DNA from: JAKAJA01 sp037440125
GTDB taxonomy: Bacteria; Acidobacteriota; UBA4820; DSQY01
Length of the DNA: 64,000 bases
NCBI GenBank assembly: GCA_037440125.1
Contig: JBBIUU010000001.1
Location: 33,676-97,675 of the forward strand
Reading direction: 5' to 3'
Shown: piece by piece, positions 22,898 to 31,892 of the stretch
How positions within the stretch are numbered: position 1 is the first letter of the stretch
How the letters are laid out: each line of letters starts with the position of its first letter
Position numbers and translations under genes: made by a program
Notes under the pieces: generated by a model
What the model saw: only the letters and a program-made list of their open reading frames with translations
Told to the model about the DNA's origin: nothing
The model's database searches: none

Positions 22898-25390
22898 TTC
22901 CGTCTCCTCGGCCACCACGTGCGCGAGAGCGGCGACCTGGTCCCCCGCGTTGGGGGTGATGACCTTGTACCCCTGCGTGCGGCGCCCCACGCGCGAGATG
23001 CCCTTTACGGGCGTCCGCAGGATCTGTCCGCCCGCCGTGATGACCATGATCTCGTCCTGGTCGTGGACGTGGAGGCCGTCCACCACGGGGCCGTTCTTGG
23101 CCGTGACCTGGATGTTGATGACGCCGTAGCCGCCGCGGCCCTGGATGCGGTAGTGGCTGAGCGGGGTCTTCTTGCCGTACCCGCGCTCGGTGACCGTGAG
23201 GATGTCGCCCTCCATGGCCACCGCCTTGCCCTGGCCCTCCTCGTCGGAGGACTCCACCACGGCCCCGCGCAGGATCTCCATCTCCACCACGCGGTCGCCC
23301 TGGCGGAGCCGGATGCCGATGACGCCCATGCTCGTGCGCCCGGTGGCCCGGACCTCCTCCTCGGCGAAGGTGATGCACTGGCCGTTGCGCGTGGCGAGGA
23401 AGAGGTGGTCGTTGCCGGCGCTCACGCCCGCGCCCACGAGCTCGTCGCCCTCCTGGAAGGTGATGGCGATCTTGCCGTTGGCCCGGATGGACGCGAACTC
23501 CGTCATGACGGTCTTCTTGATGAGGCCCTCGCGCGTGGCCATGACGAGGCAGTGGCTCTCGTCGAAGCAGCCGCGCGTGGGCAGCATGCCGAGGATCTTC
23601 TCGCCCTCCTCCAGGGAGAGGAGGTTCACGAGCGCGCGGCCCTTCGCCGACGGGCTGGCCTCGGGGATCTCGTAGACCTTGAGGGCGTAGACCTTCCCCT
23701 TGTTCGTGAAGAACAGGAAGGTCTCGTGGTTCGTGGCGATGAAGAGGCGCTCCACGAAGTCGTCCTCCCGGGTGGCCATGCCGGCCTTGCCCTTCCCGCC
23801 CCGGTGCTGGGAGCGGAACTCGCCGAGGGAGGTGCGCTTGATGTACCCGCCGTGGGAGACGGTGACCACCATCTCCTCGTCGGGGATGAGCTCCTCCAGG
23901 CTGATCTCGCCCGTGGCGTCCAGGATCTGCGTGCGGCGCGGGTTGGCGAACTCGGCCTTGAGGGCCCGCGTCTCCGAGCACAGGATGGCGCGCACCTTGG
24001 CCTCGCTGCCGAGGATCTCCGTGAGCTCCTGGATCTTGAGGAGGATCTCGCGGTACTCCTGCAGGATCTTCTCGCGCTCGAGGCCCGTGAGGCGCTGGAG
24101 GCGCATCTCTAGGATGGCCTTGGCCTGGATCTCGCTGAGGCGGAACTGGCTCATGAGCCCGTCGCGGGCGTCGTCGGGCGTCTTCGCGGCGCGGATGAGC
24201 GCGATGACGGCGTCGAGGTTGTCCAGCGCGGTGGTGAGGCCCTCCAAGATGTGGGCCCGCTCCTTGGCGCGCGCGAGGTCGTAGCGCGTGCGCCGGACGA
24301 TGACCTCCTTGCGGTGCTCGATGAAGGCCTCGACCATCCCCTTGAGCGTGAGGAGTTTGGGCTGGTTGTTGGCGATGGCCAGGAGCTGGACGCCGAAGGT
24401 CGTCTCCATCTCGGTGAACTTGTAGAGCGACTTCAGGATGATGTCGGGGATCTCCCCGCGGCCCAGCTCGAGCACCACGCGGATCCCCTCGCGGCTCGAC
24501 TCGTCGCGGATGTCCGTGATGCCCGTGATGCGCTTCTCGCGCACGAGCTCGGCGATCTTCGTGATGAGGTTCGCCTTGTTGACCTGGTAGGGCACCTCGG
24601 TGACGACGATGGCCTCTCGATCCTTCTTGAACTCCTCCACGTGGGCCCGGGCGCGGACGCGCACGAGGCCCTTTCCCGTCTCGTAGGCCTGGCGGATCCC
24701 TTCGCGGCCCAGGATGAGGCCGGCGGTGGGGAAGTCCGGGCCGGGGACGAGGGCCATGAGCTGGGCCGCCGTGATGTCGGGGTTCTCCACCGTGGCCACG
24801 ACCGCGTCGCAGACCTCGCCCAGGTTGTGGGGCGGGATGTTCGTGGCCATGCCCACGGCGATGCCCGCGGAGCCGTTCACGAGGAGGTTGGGCAGGACCG
24901 ACGGGAGGACCGACGGCTCCGTCTCCTCGCCGTCGTAGTTGGGGACGAAGTCCACCGTCTCCTTGTCGATGTCGGCTACCATCTGGTGGGCGAGCTTGGC
25001 CATGCGGATCTCGGTGTAGCGCATGGCCGCCGCCGCGTCCCCGTCGATGGAGCCGAAGTTGCCCTGGCCGTCCACGAGGGGGTGGCGCATGGAGAAGTCC
25101 TGCGCCATGCGCACGATGGTGTCGTAGATGGCGGCGTCGCCGTGGGGGTGGTACTTACCCATGACGTCGCCGACGATGCGGGCCGACTTCTTGTAGGCGC
25201 GGTTCCAGTGGTTCCCGCCCATGGTCATGCCGTAGAGAATCCGGCGGTGCACGGGCTTGAGGCCGTCGCGTACGTCGGGGAGGGCCCGCCCGATGATGAC
25301 GCTCATGGCGTAGTCGAGGTAGCTCCTGCGGAGCTCCTCCTCGAGCTGCACGGGCACCGGGCGGTCGAAGAGCTGGGTTTCGGTGGTCAT
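22883..25390 (-). CDS. gyrA: DNA gyrase subunit A
   Basis: This 835-residue protein is full length. It forms the A2B2 enzyme that introduces negative supercoils. The N-terminal breakage-reunion domain holds the catalytic tyrosine in RYTEIRM (Tyr125, equivalent to E. coli Tyr122). The quinolone region reads HPHGDAAIYD: the position equivalent to Ser83 is Ala86, while Asp90 (Asp87) is conserved. The C-terminal domain has six beta-pinwheel repeats, including a GyrA-box-like QHRGGKG. It follows gyrB across 114 bp carrying a 7-bp-unit inverted element. The stop codon lies inside an 8-bp repeat array. Confidence 0.98.
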   Translation of the reverse strand: MTTETQLFDRPVPVQLEEELRRSYLDYAMSVIIGRALPDVRDGLKPVHRRILYGMTMGGNHWNRAYKKSARIVGDVMGKYHPHGDAAIYDTIVRMAQDFSMRHPLVDGQGNFGSIDGDAAAAMRYTEIRMAKLAHQMVADIDKETVDFVPNYDGEETEPSVLPSVLPNLLVNGSAGIAVGMATNIPPHNLGEVCDAVVATVENPDITAAQLMALVPGPDFPTAGLILGREGIRQAYETGKGLVRVRARAHVEEFKKDREAIVVTEVPYQVNKANLITKIAELVREKRITGITDIRDESSREGIRVVLELGRGEIPDIILKSLYKFTEMETTFGVQLLAIANNQPKLLTLKGMVEAFIEHRKEVIVRRTRYDLARAKERAHILEGLTTALDNLDAVIALIRAAKTPDDARDGLMSQFRLSEIQAKAILEMRLQRLTGLEREKILQEYREILLKIQELTEILGSEAKVRAILCSETRALKAEFANPRRTQILDATGEISLEELIPDEEMVVTVSHGGYIKRTSLGEFRSQHRGGKGKAGMATREDDFVERLFIATNHETFLFFTNKGKVYALKVYEIPEASPSAKGRALVNLLSLEEGEKILGMLPTRGCFDESHCLVMATREGLIKKTVMTEFASIRANGKIAITFQEGDELVGAGVSAGNDHLFLATRNGQCITFAEEEVRATGRTSMGVIGIRLRQGDRVVEMEILRGAVVESSDEEGQGKAVAMEGDILTVTERGYGKKTPLSHYRIQGRGGYGVINIQVTAKNGPVVDGLHVHDQDEIMVITAGGQILRTPVKGISRVGRRTQGYKVITPNAGDQVAALAHVVAEETEPESR

Positions 25391-25423
25391 TCGGGTCCCT
25401 CTGTCAAAAGTCCTTCGTCAGTC

Positions 25424-25504
25424 GTGAGCAGTGAGTGGTGAGCCGTGAGCCGAAAGGGCGGGCCGCGATCTCCCCTGGCTCGCGGCTCACGGCTGACGGC
25501 TCAC
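25424..25504. repeat. inverted element of 7-bp units between gyrB and gyrA
   Basis: Left arm 25424-25451 is gtgagca, gtgagtg, gtgagcc, gtgagcc. Right arm 25477-25504 is ggctcgc, ggctcac, ggctgac, ggctcac. Each arm is four 7-bp units, and the arms are inverted copies matching at about 23 of 28 positions across a 25-bp spacer. The right arm touches the gyrB stop codon, and the left arm ends about 34 bp before the gyrA start. Confidence 0.85.
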
Positions 25505-27928
25505 TTAGATATCCAGGTTCGTCACGTTCAGCGCGTTCTCCTCGATGAACTTGCGCCGGGGTTCGACGGCGTCGCCCATGAGGATTGAGAAGAGCGCGTC
25601 GGCCTCCACGGCGTCCTCGATCTTGACCTGGAGGAGGCGGCGCCGCGTCGGGTCCATGGTGGTCTCCCAGAGCTGTTCGGGGTTCATCTCGCCCAGACCC
25701 TTGTAGCGCTGGACGTGGTGCTTGCCCTTCACCGCGCCCAGGAGCCCCTCGAGGAGCGCCCGGCGGTCGGAGACCTCCTGCTTGTCGCCGCCGTTCTGGA
25801 TGGTGAAGGGCGGGTGGTCGAAGGCCTCGAGCTGGGTGTGCAGGACCTGGAGCGTCGTGAACTCGGAGGCGTGGTGGAGCGAGTGGTTGACGAGGGCCGC
25901 CGCCGGGAGGGACGGGTCTTGCGCCGTGAACCACCAGAGGCTGTGCTCCTGGTCGAACTCCGGCGAGGAGACGTTGAAGCCCTCGCGGCGGAGGGCCTGG
26001 ACAAGGTCCTCGGTCTGCGCCATGTCGGCGAAGAGGCCGCGGCTCATGTTCGCCTCGAAAAGCCGGTGGAGGAGCTTCTCCGAGTAACCCTTGTGGCCCA
26101 TGCGGGAGAGCAGGCGCTCGTAGCGCTGGATGGCCTCGAGGATCTTGGCGAGGTCCGGACCCTTGAAGACCTTGGAGGAGGCGGGCACCTTCACGGTGTA
26201 GGCCTCCACGGCCTTGTTCACGAAGAAGCGCGTGAGCTCCTCCTCGGTGCGGATGTAGTGCTCCTCCTTGCCCTTGCCCACGCGGTAGAGGGGCGGCTGG
26301 GCCACGTACACGTGCCCCTGCTCCACGAGCTGGGGGAAGTGCCTGTAGAACAGCGTCAGGAGGAGGGTCCGGATGTGGCTCCCGTCCACGTCCGCGTCGG
26401 TCATGATGATGGTCTTGTGGTAGCGGAGCTTGCCCAGGTCGCAGTCCTCCTTGCCCGTGCCGGCGCCGAGGGCCGTGATGATGGTCCGGATCTCGTTGTT
26501 GCTCAGGATCTTGTCCAGGCGCGACTTCTCCACGTTGAGGATCTTGCCGCGCAGCGGGAGGATGGCCTGGAACTTCCGGTCGCGCCCCTGCTTGGCGGAG
26601 CCGCCGGCGCTGTCGCCCTCCACCAGGTAGATCTCGCAGAGGGACGGGTCGCGCTCCTGGCAGTCGGCGAGCTTGCCCGGGAGGGACTCGCCGTCGAGGG
26701 CGCTCTTGCGGCGCGTGAGCTCGCGCGCCTTGCGCGCGGCCTCGCGGGCGCGGGCGGCCTCGATGACCTTGCCCACCACCGCCTTGGCCACGTCGGGGTT
26801 CTCCTCGAAGAAGCGGCTCAGGTAGTCGTTGAGCACCGTCTCCACGAGGCCCTTCACCTCCGAGTTGCCGAGCTTGGCCTTGGTCTGGCCCTCGAACTGG
26901 GGGTTGGGGATCTTGATAGAGATCACCGCCGTGAGCCCCTCGCGCACGTCGTCGCCGGAGAGGCCTATCTTGAGGTTCTTGGCGAGACCGCTCTGCGTGG
27001 CGTAAGTGTTGACGGAGCGGGTGAGCGCCGCGCGGAAGCCCGCGAGGTGCGTGCCGCCCTCGGGCGTGTGGATGGAGTTCACGAAGGAGTACACCATCTC
27101 GTTGTAGCCCGAGTTCCACTGCACCGCCACGTCCATGAGGATCCGGTCCTTCTCGCCCTTGAAGACGAGGGGCTGGGCGTGGAGGAGCGCCTTGCCTCGG
27201 TTGAGGTACTCTACGAAGGCGGCGATGCCGCCCTCGTACTTGTACTCCGCCTTGCGGCCCTCCTCGCGCTCGTCGAGCAGGACGATCCTCAGCCCCGCGT
27301 TGAGGAAGGCGAGCTCGCGCATCCTCGTGTTGAGGATCTCCCACGAGTAGATCGACTCTTCGAAGATCTCGGTGTCGGGCTTGAAGGTCACGCGCGTGCC
27401 GTGCTTGTCCTTGGGCTCGGGTGTTCCCGTGCGGACGAGGGGGCCCTTGGGGACGCCGCGGCAGTAGCTCTGGACGTAGACGCCGCCGTCGCGCCAGATC
27501 TCCACGTCGAGGATCTCGGAGAGCGCGTTGACCACGCTTACGCCCACGCCGTGGAGGCCTCCCGACACCTTGTAGGCGTTGTTGTCGAACTTGCCGCCCG
27601 CGTGCAGGACCGTGAGGACCACTTCGGCGGCGGGGCGCTTCTCATCGGGGTGCTCGTCCACGGGGATGCCGCGACCGTTGTCTTCGACGGTGACCGAGTC
27701 GTCCGCGTGCACCGTCACCTTGATCTCGTCGCAGAACCCGCCCTGCGCCTCGTCCACCGCGTTGTCCACCACTTCCCAGACGAGGTGGTGGAGGCCCGGA
27801 GAGCCCGTGGAGCCGATGTACATGGCGGGGCGCTTGCGCACCGCCTCCAGGCCCTCCAGGACCTTGATGGAGGAGGCGTCGTAACGGTTCGGGTCGTTCG
27901 CCTTCTTGGATTCCTTGGCCACGTTCAC
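25505..27928 (-). CDS. gyrB: DNA gyrase subunit B
   Basis: The 807-residue ATPase subunit of gyrase is full length. ATP-binding signatures are VVDNAVDEA (Asn/Glu of the GHKL fold), DNGRGIP and GLHGVGVSVVNALS. The TOPRIM domain begins with LVEGDSAGGSAKQGRDR and has the DADVDG metal site. The C-terminus (EPRRKFIEENAL) matches the family end. It lies 30 bp downstream of recF and belongs to the dnaA-dnaN-recF-gyrB-gyrA block. Confidence 0.98.
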   Translation of the reverse strand: MNVAKESKKANDPNRYDASSIKVLEGLEAVRKRPAMYIGSTGSPGLHHLVWEVVDNAVDEAQGGFCDEIKVTVHADDSVTVEDNGRGIPVDEHPDEKRPAAEVVLTVLHAGGKFDNNAYKVSGGLHGVGVSVVNALSEILDVEIWRDGGVYVQSYCRGVPKGPLVRTGTPEPKDKHGTRVTFKPDTEIFEESIYSWEILNTRMRELAFLNAGLRIVLLDEREEGRKAEYKYEGGIAAFVEYLNRGKALLHAQPLVFKGEKDRILMDVAVQWNSGYNEMVYSFVNSIHTPEGGTHLAGFRAALTRSVNTYATQSGLAKNLKIGLSGDDVREGLTAVISIKIPNPQFEGQTKAKLGNSEVKGLVETVLNDYLSRFFEENPDVAKAVVGKVIEAARAREAARKARELTRRKSALDGESLPGKLADCQERDPSLCEIYLVEGDSAGGSAKQGRDRKFQAILPLRGKILNVEKSRLDKILSNNEIRTIITALGAGTGKEDCDLGKLRYHKTIIMTDADVDGSHIRTLLLTLFYRHFPQLVEQGHVYVAQPPLYRVGKGKEEHYIRTEEELTRFFVNKAVEAYTVKVPASSKVFKGPDLAKILEAIQRYERLLSRMGHKGYSEKLLHRLFEANMSRGLFADMAQTEDLVQALRREGFNVSSPEFDQEHSLWWFTAQDPSLPAAALVNHSLHHASEFTTLQVLHTQLEAFDHPPFTIQNGGDKQEVSDRRALLEGLLGAVKGKHHVQRYKGLGEMNPEQLWETTMDPTRRRLLQVKIEDAVEADALFSILMGDAVEPRRKFIEENALNVTNLDI

Positions 27929-27958
27929 GTTCTCCTAAAGCCGGCTGCCCCGACGGGG

Positions 27959-29020
27959 TCAGCGCTCTTCCGAAATGTGCCCCGCCTCCACGCGGAAGCG
28001 GTGGAGCGGACCCCAGACGGACTCCAGGGGCCGCGTCGCGGTCATCACGAGCTGGGCCTTGCCCTGCGTGAGGTTCATCATCTGCGAGATGCGGCGCTCG
28101 TCGAGCTCCGCCTCCACATCGTCGAGGAGGAAGACGGGGGGCTGCGCGTCGAGGTCGTGGAGGAGCTGGACGCGGGTGAGCTTGAGAAGCCACAGCGCCG
28201 TGCGCACCTGACCGCCCGAGCCGAAGGAGGCCAGGGGCCTGCCGTCCATGAGGATCTCCACGGCGTCGCGCTGGGGACCCACGATGGCGGCGCCTCGTCG
28301 GATCTCCTCGTGCCGGACCCCGTCGAGGGCCTTCCGAAGATCCTCCCCGCCATTGGGGCGGTACTCCACGCTCACCCGCTCAGGGATCTCCAGGTCCCGC
28401 GAGAGCTTCTGGAGCATGTCGTTCACGGCCCGCGCTGTGCCGGTCCGTTCCTTCCTCACCTCCTCGCCGAGCCGGCGGAAGGTGTCGGTCCAGGCGTCGA
28501 GCTCTGCGGCGTGTTTGGCGGAGTAACCCCTCAGCACGGCGCCGCGCTGCTCCCTCGCCCGCCCGAAGGCCATGAGGGTGTCGAGGTACGCCGGTCGACG
28601 CCAGACGGCGGTCCCGTCGAGGAAGTCGCGGCGGTGTCTCGGCACGCCCTCGACGAGGCCGCGGTCCTCCACGCTTAGCACGACCACGGGAAGCATCTGG
28701 AGATACTCGGAAAGGCACGCGGGGGACTCGTCTCGCTCGTAGCGCTTGCCCCTGGAGCCCAGCTCCACCCTCAGGGAGTGGCGCACGCCGTGACGCACGA
28801 TCTCGCCCTCCACGCTCGCGCCGGGCGCGCCCTCCTGAACCAGGTATTTCAGGCGGTTCTCCCGGAAGGACCGGGTCGTCCCGAGCATGTAGATGGCCTC
28901 CAGCACGTTCGTCTTACCTTGGGCGTTGGGTCCGTAAAACAGGGTGACGGGCCCGCTGAACTGGATCTGCGAGCCCGTCAGGTTCCTGAAATGGTCGACC
29001 CGGATCCCGTTCAGCCTCAA
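27959..29020 (-). CDS. recF: DNA replication and repair protein RecF
   Basis: This 353-residue SMC-like ATPase helps load RecA at gaps. Walker A is GPNAQGKTN at about residues 30-38, and the C-terminal Walker B is FLLDDVEAELDERR. The N-terminus RLNGIRVDHFRN is typical. It begins 7 bp after dnaN, indicating a shared transcript and possibly translational coupling. The length is normal and no defect is visible. Confidence 0.95.
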   Translation of the reverse strand: MRLNGIRVDHFRNLTGSQIQFSGPVTLFYGPNAQGKTNVLEAIYMLGTTRSFRENRLKYLVQEGAPGASVEGEIVRHGVRHSLRVELGSRGKRYERDESPACLSEYLQMLPVVVLSVEDRGLVEGVPRHRRDFLDGTAVWRRPAYLDTLMAFGRAREQRGAVLRGYSAKHAAELDAWTDTFRRLGEEVRKERTGTARAVNDMLQKLSRDLEIPERVSVEYRPNGGEDLRKALDGVRHEEIRRGAAIVGPQRDAVEILMDGRPLASFGSGGQVRTALWLLKLTRVQLLHDLDAQPPVFLLDDVEAELDERRISQMMNLTQGKAQLVMTATRPLESVWGPLHRFRVEAGHISEER

Positions 29021-29027
29021 TCCGACC

Positions 29028-30155
29028 TCAGTCCAACCTCAGCGGCATGACCACATGCTTGTGCATCCTCTCGGTGTCGGGCCGCACGGGCTGGAAGACC
29101 GCCTGCGCCCCGGAGTCCCTCATGGCGAGGGATACCTGCTCCGTGTCGGCGACGGTGAGGAAGTCGATGATGAAGTCCACGTTGAAGCAGATGGTGATGG
29201 CCTCGCCCTCGTAGGTCTCGCACACCAGGTATTCGCGGCCCTCGTCCCCCGTCTCCTGGTTCCGGACCACGAGCTCCACCGTGCCGCCGGGGCTGAAGAG
29301 GAGCGTGACGGCGCGCGTCTTGGTCTCGGCCACCATGGCCACGCGGCGCAGGCGCTCGAGGAGCGCGAGGCGCCCGACGACGGCCTTCTTGTCCGAATCG
29401 GTGGGCAGGACGCGCTCGTAGGCGGGGAAGGTGGAATCCATGAGCCTGCTGTAGAAGAAGCGGTTCTCCAGCTCCATGAAGATGTGGTTCTCCTTGAAGG
29501 AGAGCTTCACGTCGCCGCCTGTCTCGAGCTTGATGAACTCGAGTAGGGTTTTCCGGGGTACCAGCGCCCTGCGAGGGGTGGCGACCTCGATGGGACCCTT
29601 CCACTGGGAGAAGGTGAGCCGGTGCGAATCGGTGGAGACGATCGTCAGGTCGCCCTGCTCGAGAATCATGAGGGCGCCGCGGATCGAGTAGCGGTTGTCG
29701 TCGGTGCCCACGGAGACGAGAGCATCCTGGACGCACCCCCTGAGCGCTTCGGAAGGGAGGACGAGGGTTTCGGCGTCGGCGGCATGGAGGAGGGTGGGGT
29801 AGTCCTCCTCGGGGAGCGTGTGGAGGAGGTACTCCTGCTTGCCCCCCTCGGGCTGGATGAAGAGCTTGTTCTCCGGCGTGGACCGGATGGCCAGGGGCGC
29901 CTCCTGTCCCGCGAAGGCCTTCACGATGGGGCCGAAAGTCTTGGCGGGAACGGTGATGGCGCCGGGCTGGGTCACCTCGGCGGGGCACCGCGTCCTTAAC
30001 GTCACCTCCAGATCGGTGGCCGCCAGCTCGAGGTGGTCGCCCTCGGCTCTCAGGAGCAGGTTGGAGAGGATGGGAATGGTGGCCTTGGTCTCCACAATCC
30101 CAAGGGCCAAGCTCAGCTCGGTCTGCAGGGCTTTCGCATCCACTCGAATATTCAT
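29028..30155 (-). CDS. dnaN: DNA polymerase III sliding clamp (beta subunit)
   Basis: The 375-residue clamp holds the replicative polymerase on DNA as a dimeric ring. Three repeated clamp folds are visible, and the C-terminus ends in PVRPD plus a short basic tail, the usual partner-binding end. The ATG at 30155 is chosen over an upstream in-frame start because the family begins MNIRVDAKALQTELS and GAGGAGAGG precedes it. It lies 205 bp downstream of dnaA; that interval carries DnaA boxes. Confidence 0.97.
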   Translation of the reverse strand: MNIRVDAKALQTELSLALGIVETKATIPILSNLLLRAEGDHLELAATDLEVTLRTRCPAEVTQPGAITVPAKTFGPIVKAFAGQEAPLAIRSTPENKLFIQPEGGKQEYLLHTLPEEDYPTLLHAADAETLVLPSEALRGCVQDALVSVGTDDNRYSIRGALMILEQGDLTIVSTDSHRLTFSQWKGPIEVATPRRALVPRKTLLEFIKLETGGDVKLSFKENHIFMELENRFFYSRLMDSTFPAYERVLPTDSDKKAVVGRLALLERLRRVAMVAETKTRAVTLLFSPGGTVELVVRNQETGDEGREYLVCETYEGEAITICFNVDFIIDFLTVADTEQVSLAMRDSGAQAVFQPVRPDTERMHKHVVMPLRLD

Positions 30156-30239
30156 AGAAGCCTCTCCTCTAGCAAGTAGAGTTAGTAGGGCGTGTGGAAC
30201 GGTGGAAAAGCTCTGGATAGCCATCAAAAGTCAAGCCAA

Positions 30240-30360
30240 ACACCGAAGGGATTCCCTGTGAAAAACTGCGTGCGCACCTGTGGCCTACCCGGTGTCGAGC
30301 CGGGCCTTCAAGTTTTCCACAGGCCATCCACAGGGCCTTATCCACAGTCACGGCATAACC
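30240..30360. other. candidate oriC (DnaA-box cluster) between dnaA and dnaN
   Basis: The interval holds a perfect DnaA box TTATCCACA (30338-30346), one-mismatch TTTTCCACA (30313-30321), weaker CCATCCACA (30324-30332) and, on the opposite strand, TTTTTCACA (30257-30265). Three boxes are in the same orientation, with starts 11 and 14 bp apart. The dnaA-dnaN spacer is a common oriC location. Gene orientation switches nearby: minus on the left and plus on the right, as expected for forks leaving this point. I see no clear AT-rich unwinding element. Confidence 0.6.
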
Positions 30361-31698
30361 TCAACAGAATGAGCGGAGAAACGTGTGGATCTGCTGTTGA
30401 AACTGGGCATCGGCGCCCATCCTGTCCTGCACCTTCCGGAGAGAGTGGAGGACCGTCGTATGGTGCTTGCCGCCGAATTTCCGTCCGATCTCGGGAAGGG
30501 AGGCCCCCGTCAACTCCTTGCACAGGTACATGGCCACCTGCCGGGGCAGGACGACCTGGGCCTTGTGACTGTTGGACTTGAGATCCTGGACCTTGAGCTT
30601 GTAGTAGGAGGCCACCTGCTTCTGGATGCCTTCGACCGTGATGCTCCGGCCGTCCTCCCGGAAGAGGTTCTGCAGCGTCTCGTGGGCCAGGTCCAGGTTG
30701 ATGGGCAGGTCCCGGAAGGAGGACATGGCGATGAGGCGGACGAGGCAGCCCTCGAGCTCGCGGATGTTGGTCTTGATGCGGCTGGCGATGAAGAGGGCCA
30801 CGTCTTCGGGGAGCTTGACCTGATAGGCCTCGGCTTTCTTGTAGAGGATGGCGACTTTGGTCTCGAGCTCCGGGGGCTGGATGTCGGCGATGAGGCCCCA
30901 CTCGAAGCGGGACCGGAGGCGCTCCTCGATGCTCTGGAGGTCGCGCGGCGGGCAGTCGCTGCTGATGACGATCTGCTTGCGCGCCTCGTGGAGCGCGTTG
31001 AAGGTGTGGAAGAGCTCCTCCTGCGTGCCGGTCTTGTTGGCGAGGAACTGCACGTCGTCGAGCAGGAGCACGTCCACCAGTCGATAGCGGCTCCGAAAAT
31101 CGGGCGTGGACTTGTTGCCGATGGCGCTGATCATCTCGTTCATGAAACGCTCGGCCGAGAGGTAGGAGACCCTGAGGTTGGGGAAGTTCTCCCGGATGAA
31201 GTGGCCGATGGACTGCATCAGGTGCGTCTTGCCCAGACCCACCCCACCGTAGACGTAGAGCGGGTTGTAGGCCTTGGAGGGGCTCTGCGCCACGGCCTTG
31301 CAGGCGGCGTACGCGAACCGGTTGGAGGGCCCCTCCACGAAGGCGTCGAAGCGGTAGAGCGGATTCAACCCCAGATCGGGCTGTTCGGAGGCCTTCTTGG
31401 CGGGCTTCCCCTCACGCACCTTGGGGACCGGGGGCGGTGCGAGGACGAGGTCCTCCTGGGCCGCGTCCACGAGATCCACGGCGAGGTCGGGGAGACCCAG
31501 GTCCCGGCCGACCTCCTCGAAGAGGCCCCCGTAGTGCTTCTCGATCCACTCCCTGAAGAGGGGGTTGGGCGCCACCACGCGGACGCGGTGACCGGCCGTC
31601 TGCACGGGGCGCAGGGGTGCGAACCAGGTGTGGAAATTACCCTCGGGCACCCGGTTCCGAACCGCCTTGAGAATTTTGGACCAAAGATCGACCGCCAT
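30361..31698 (-). CDS. dnaA: chromosomal replication initiator protein DnaA
   Basis: This 445-residue initiator binds DnaA boxes and opens the origin. Domain I starts with LWSKILKAVRN; the AAA+ domain has Walker A GGVGLGKTH and Walker B LLLDDVQF. The C-terminal DNA-binding domain holds the signature GGKHHTTVLHS (canonical G-R-D/N-H-T-T). I start at ATG 31698, the usual family start; an in-frame GTG at 31719 would add seven residues. Neither has a good ribosome-binding site. An inverted DnaA-box pair overlaps the GTG, which suggests autoregulation. Confidence 0.97.
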   Translation of the reverse strand: MAVDLWSKILKAVRNRVPEGNFHTWFAPLRPVQTAGHRVRVVAPNPLFREWIEKHYGGLFEEVGRDLGLPDLAVDLVDAAQEDLVLAPPPVPKVREGKPAKKASEQPDLGLNPLYRFDAFVEGPSNRFAYAACKAVAQSPSKAYNPLYVYGGVGLGKTHLMQSIGHFIRENFPNLRVSYLSAERFMNEMISAIGNKSTPDFRSRYRLVDVLLLDDVQFLANKTGTQEELFHTFNALHEARKQIVISSDCPPRDLQSIEERLRSRFEWGLIADIQPPELETKVAILYKKAEAYQVKLPEDVALFIASRIKTNIRELEGCLVRLIAMSSFRDLPINLDLAHETLQNLFREDGRSITVEGIQKQVASYYKLKVQDLKSNSHKAQVVLPRQVAMYLCKELTGASLPEIGRKFGGKHHTTVLHSLRKVQDRMGADAQFQQQIHTFLRSFC

Positions 31699-31711
31699 GT
31701 TTTGAACAGGT

Positions 31712-31731
31712 ATTTCCACAGGTGTGGAAAA
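31712..31731. promoter_or_regulatory. inverted DnaA-box pair just upstream of dnaA
   Basis: ATTTCCACA (31712-31720, plus) and TTTTCCACA (31731-31723, minus) face each other around a 2-bp centre, giving the 8-bp perfect inverted repeat tttccaca-gg-tgtggaaa. It sits just upstream of the dnaA ATG and downstream of a -10-like element, so DnaA could repress its own gene or use it as an origin site. Confidence 0.55.
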
Positions 31732-31752
31732 GGTCCGTCTCCTAGCCCGCCG

Positions 31753-31758
31753 AGTATA
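31753..31758 (-). promoter_or_regulatory. candidate -10 element for dnaA
   Basis: TATACT on the minus strand, in the context TGTGGTATACT, is 55 bp before the preferred dnaA start. No good -35 is visible. It is divergent from the ppx promoter about 65 bp away. Confidence 0.4.
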
Positions 31759-31821
31759 CCACAGAGGGAGCCGTTTGGGGACCTCCCCGGGCCTCGCCCG
31801 GAACCCCCGCCCGAGGGCCTT

Positions 31822-31850
31822 TTGCGGGGGAGAAACACCGACGATATAAT
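31822..31850 (+). promoter_or_regulatory. sigma70-type promoter for the Ppx/kinase/CHAD operon
   Basis: TTGCGG (31822-31827) and a perfect TATAAT (31845-31850) are separated by 17 bp. They lie about 43 bp before the GTG at 31893 and form one of the clearest promoters in the window. Confidence 0.68.
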
Positions 31851-31892
31851 AGTTCCATCGGAGCCTGAGAACCTGACCCCGTGGAGACCGCC

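Noticed and set aside
25715..28678. 987-codon open frame on the plus strand across gyrB and recF
   Set aside because: High G/C third positions in gyrB and recF suppress stop codons on the other strand. The translation is low-complexity Leu/Val/Glu/Arg with no recognisable domain.
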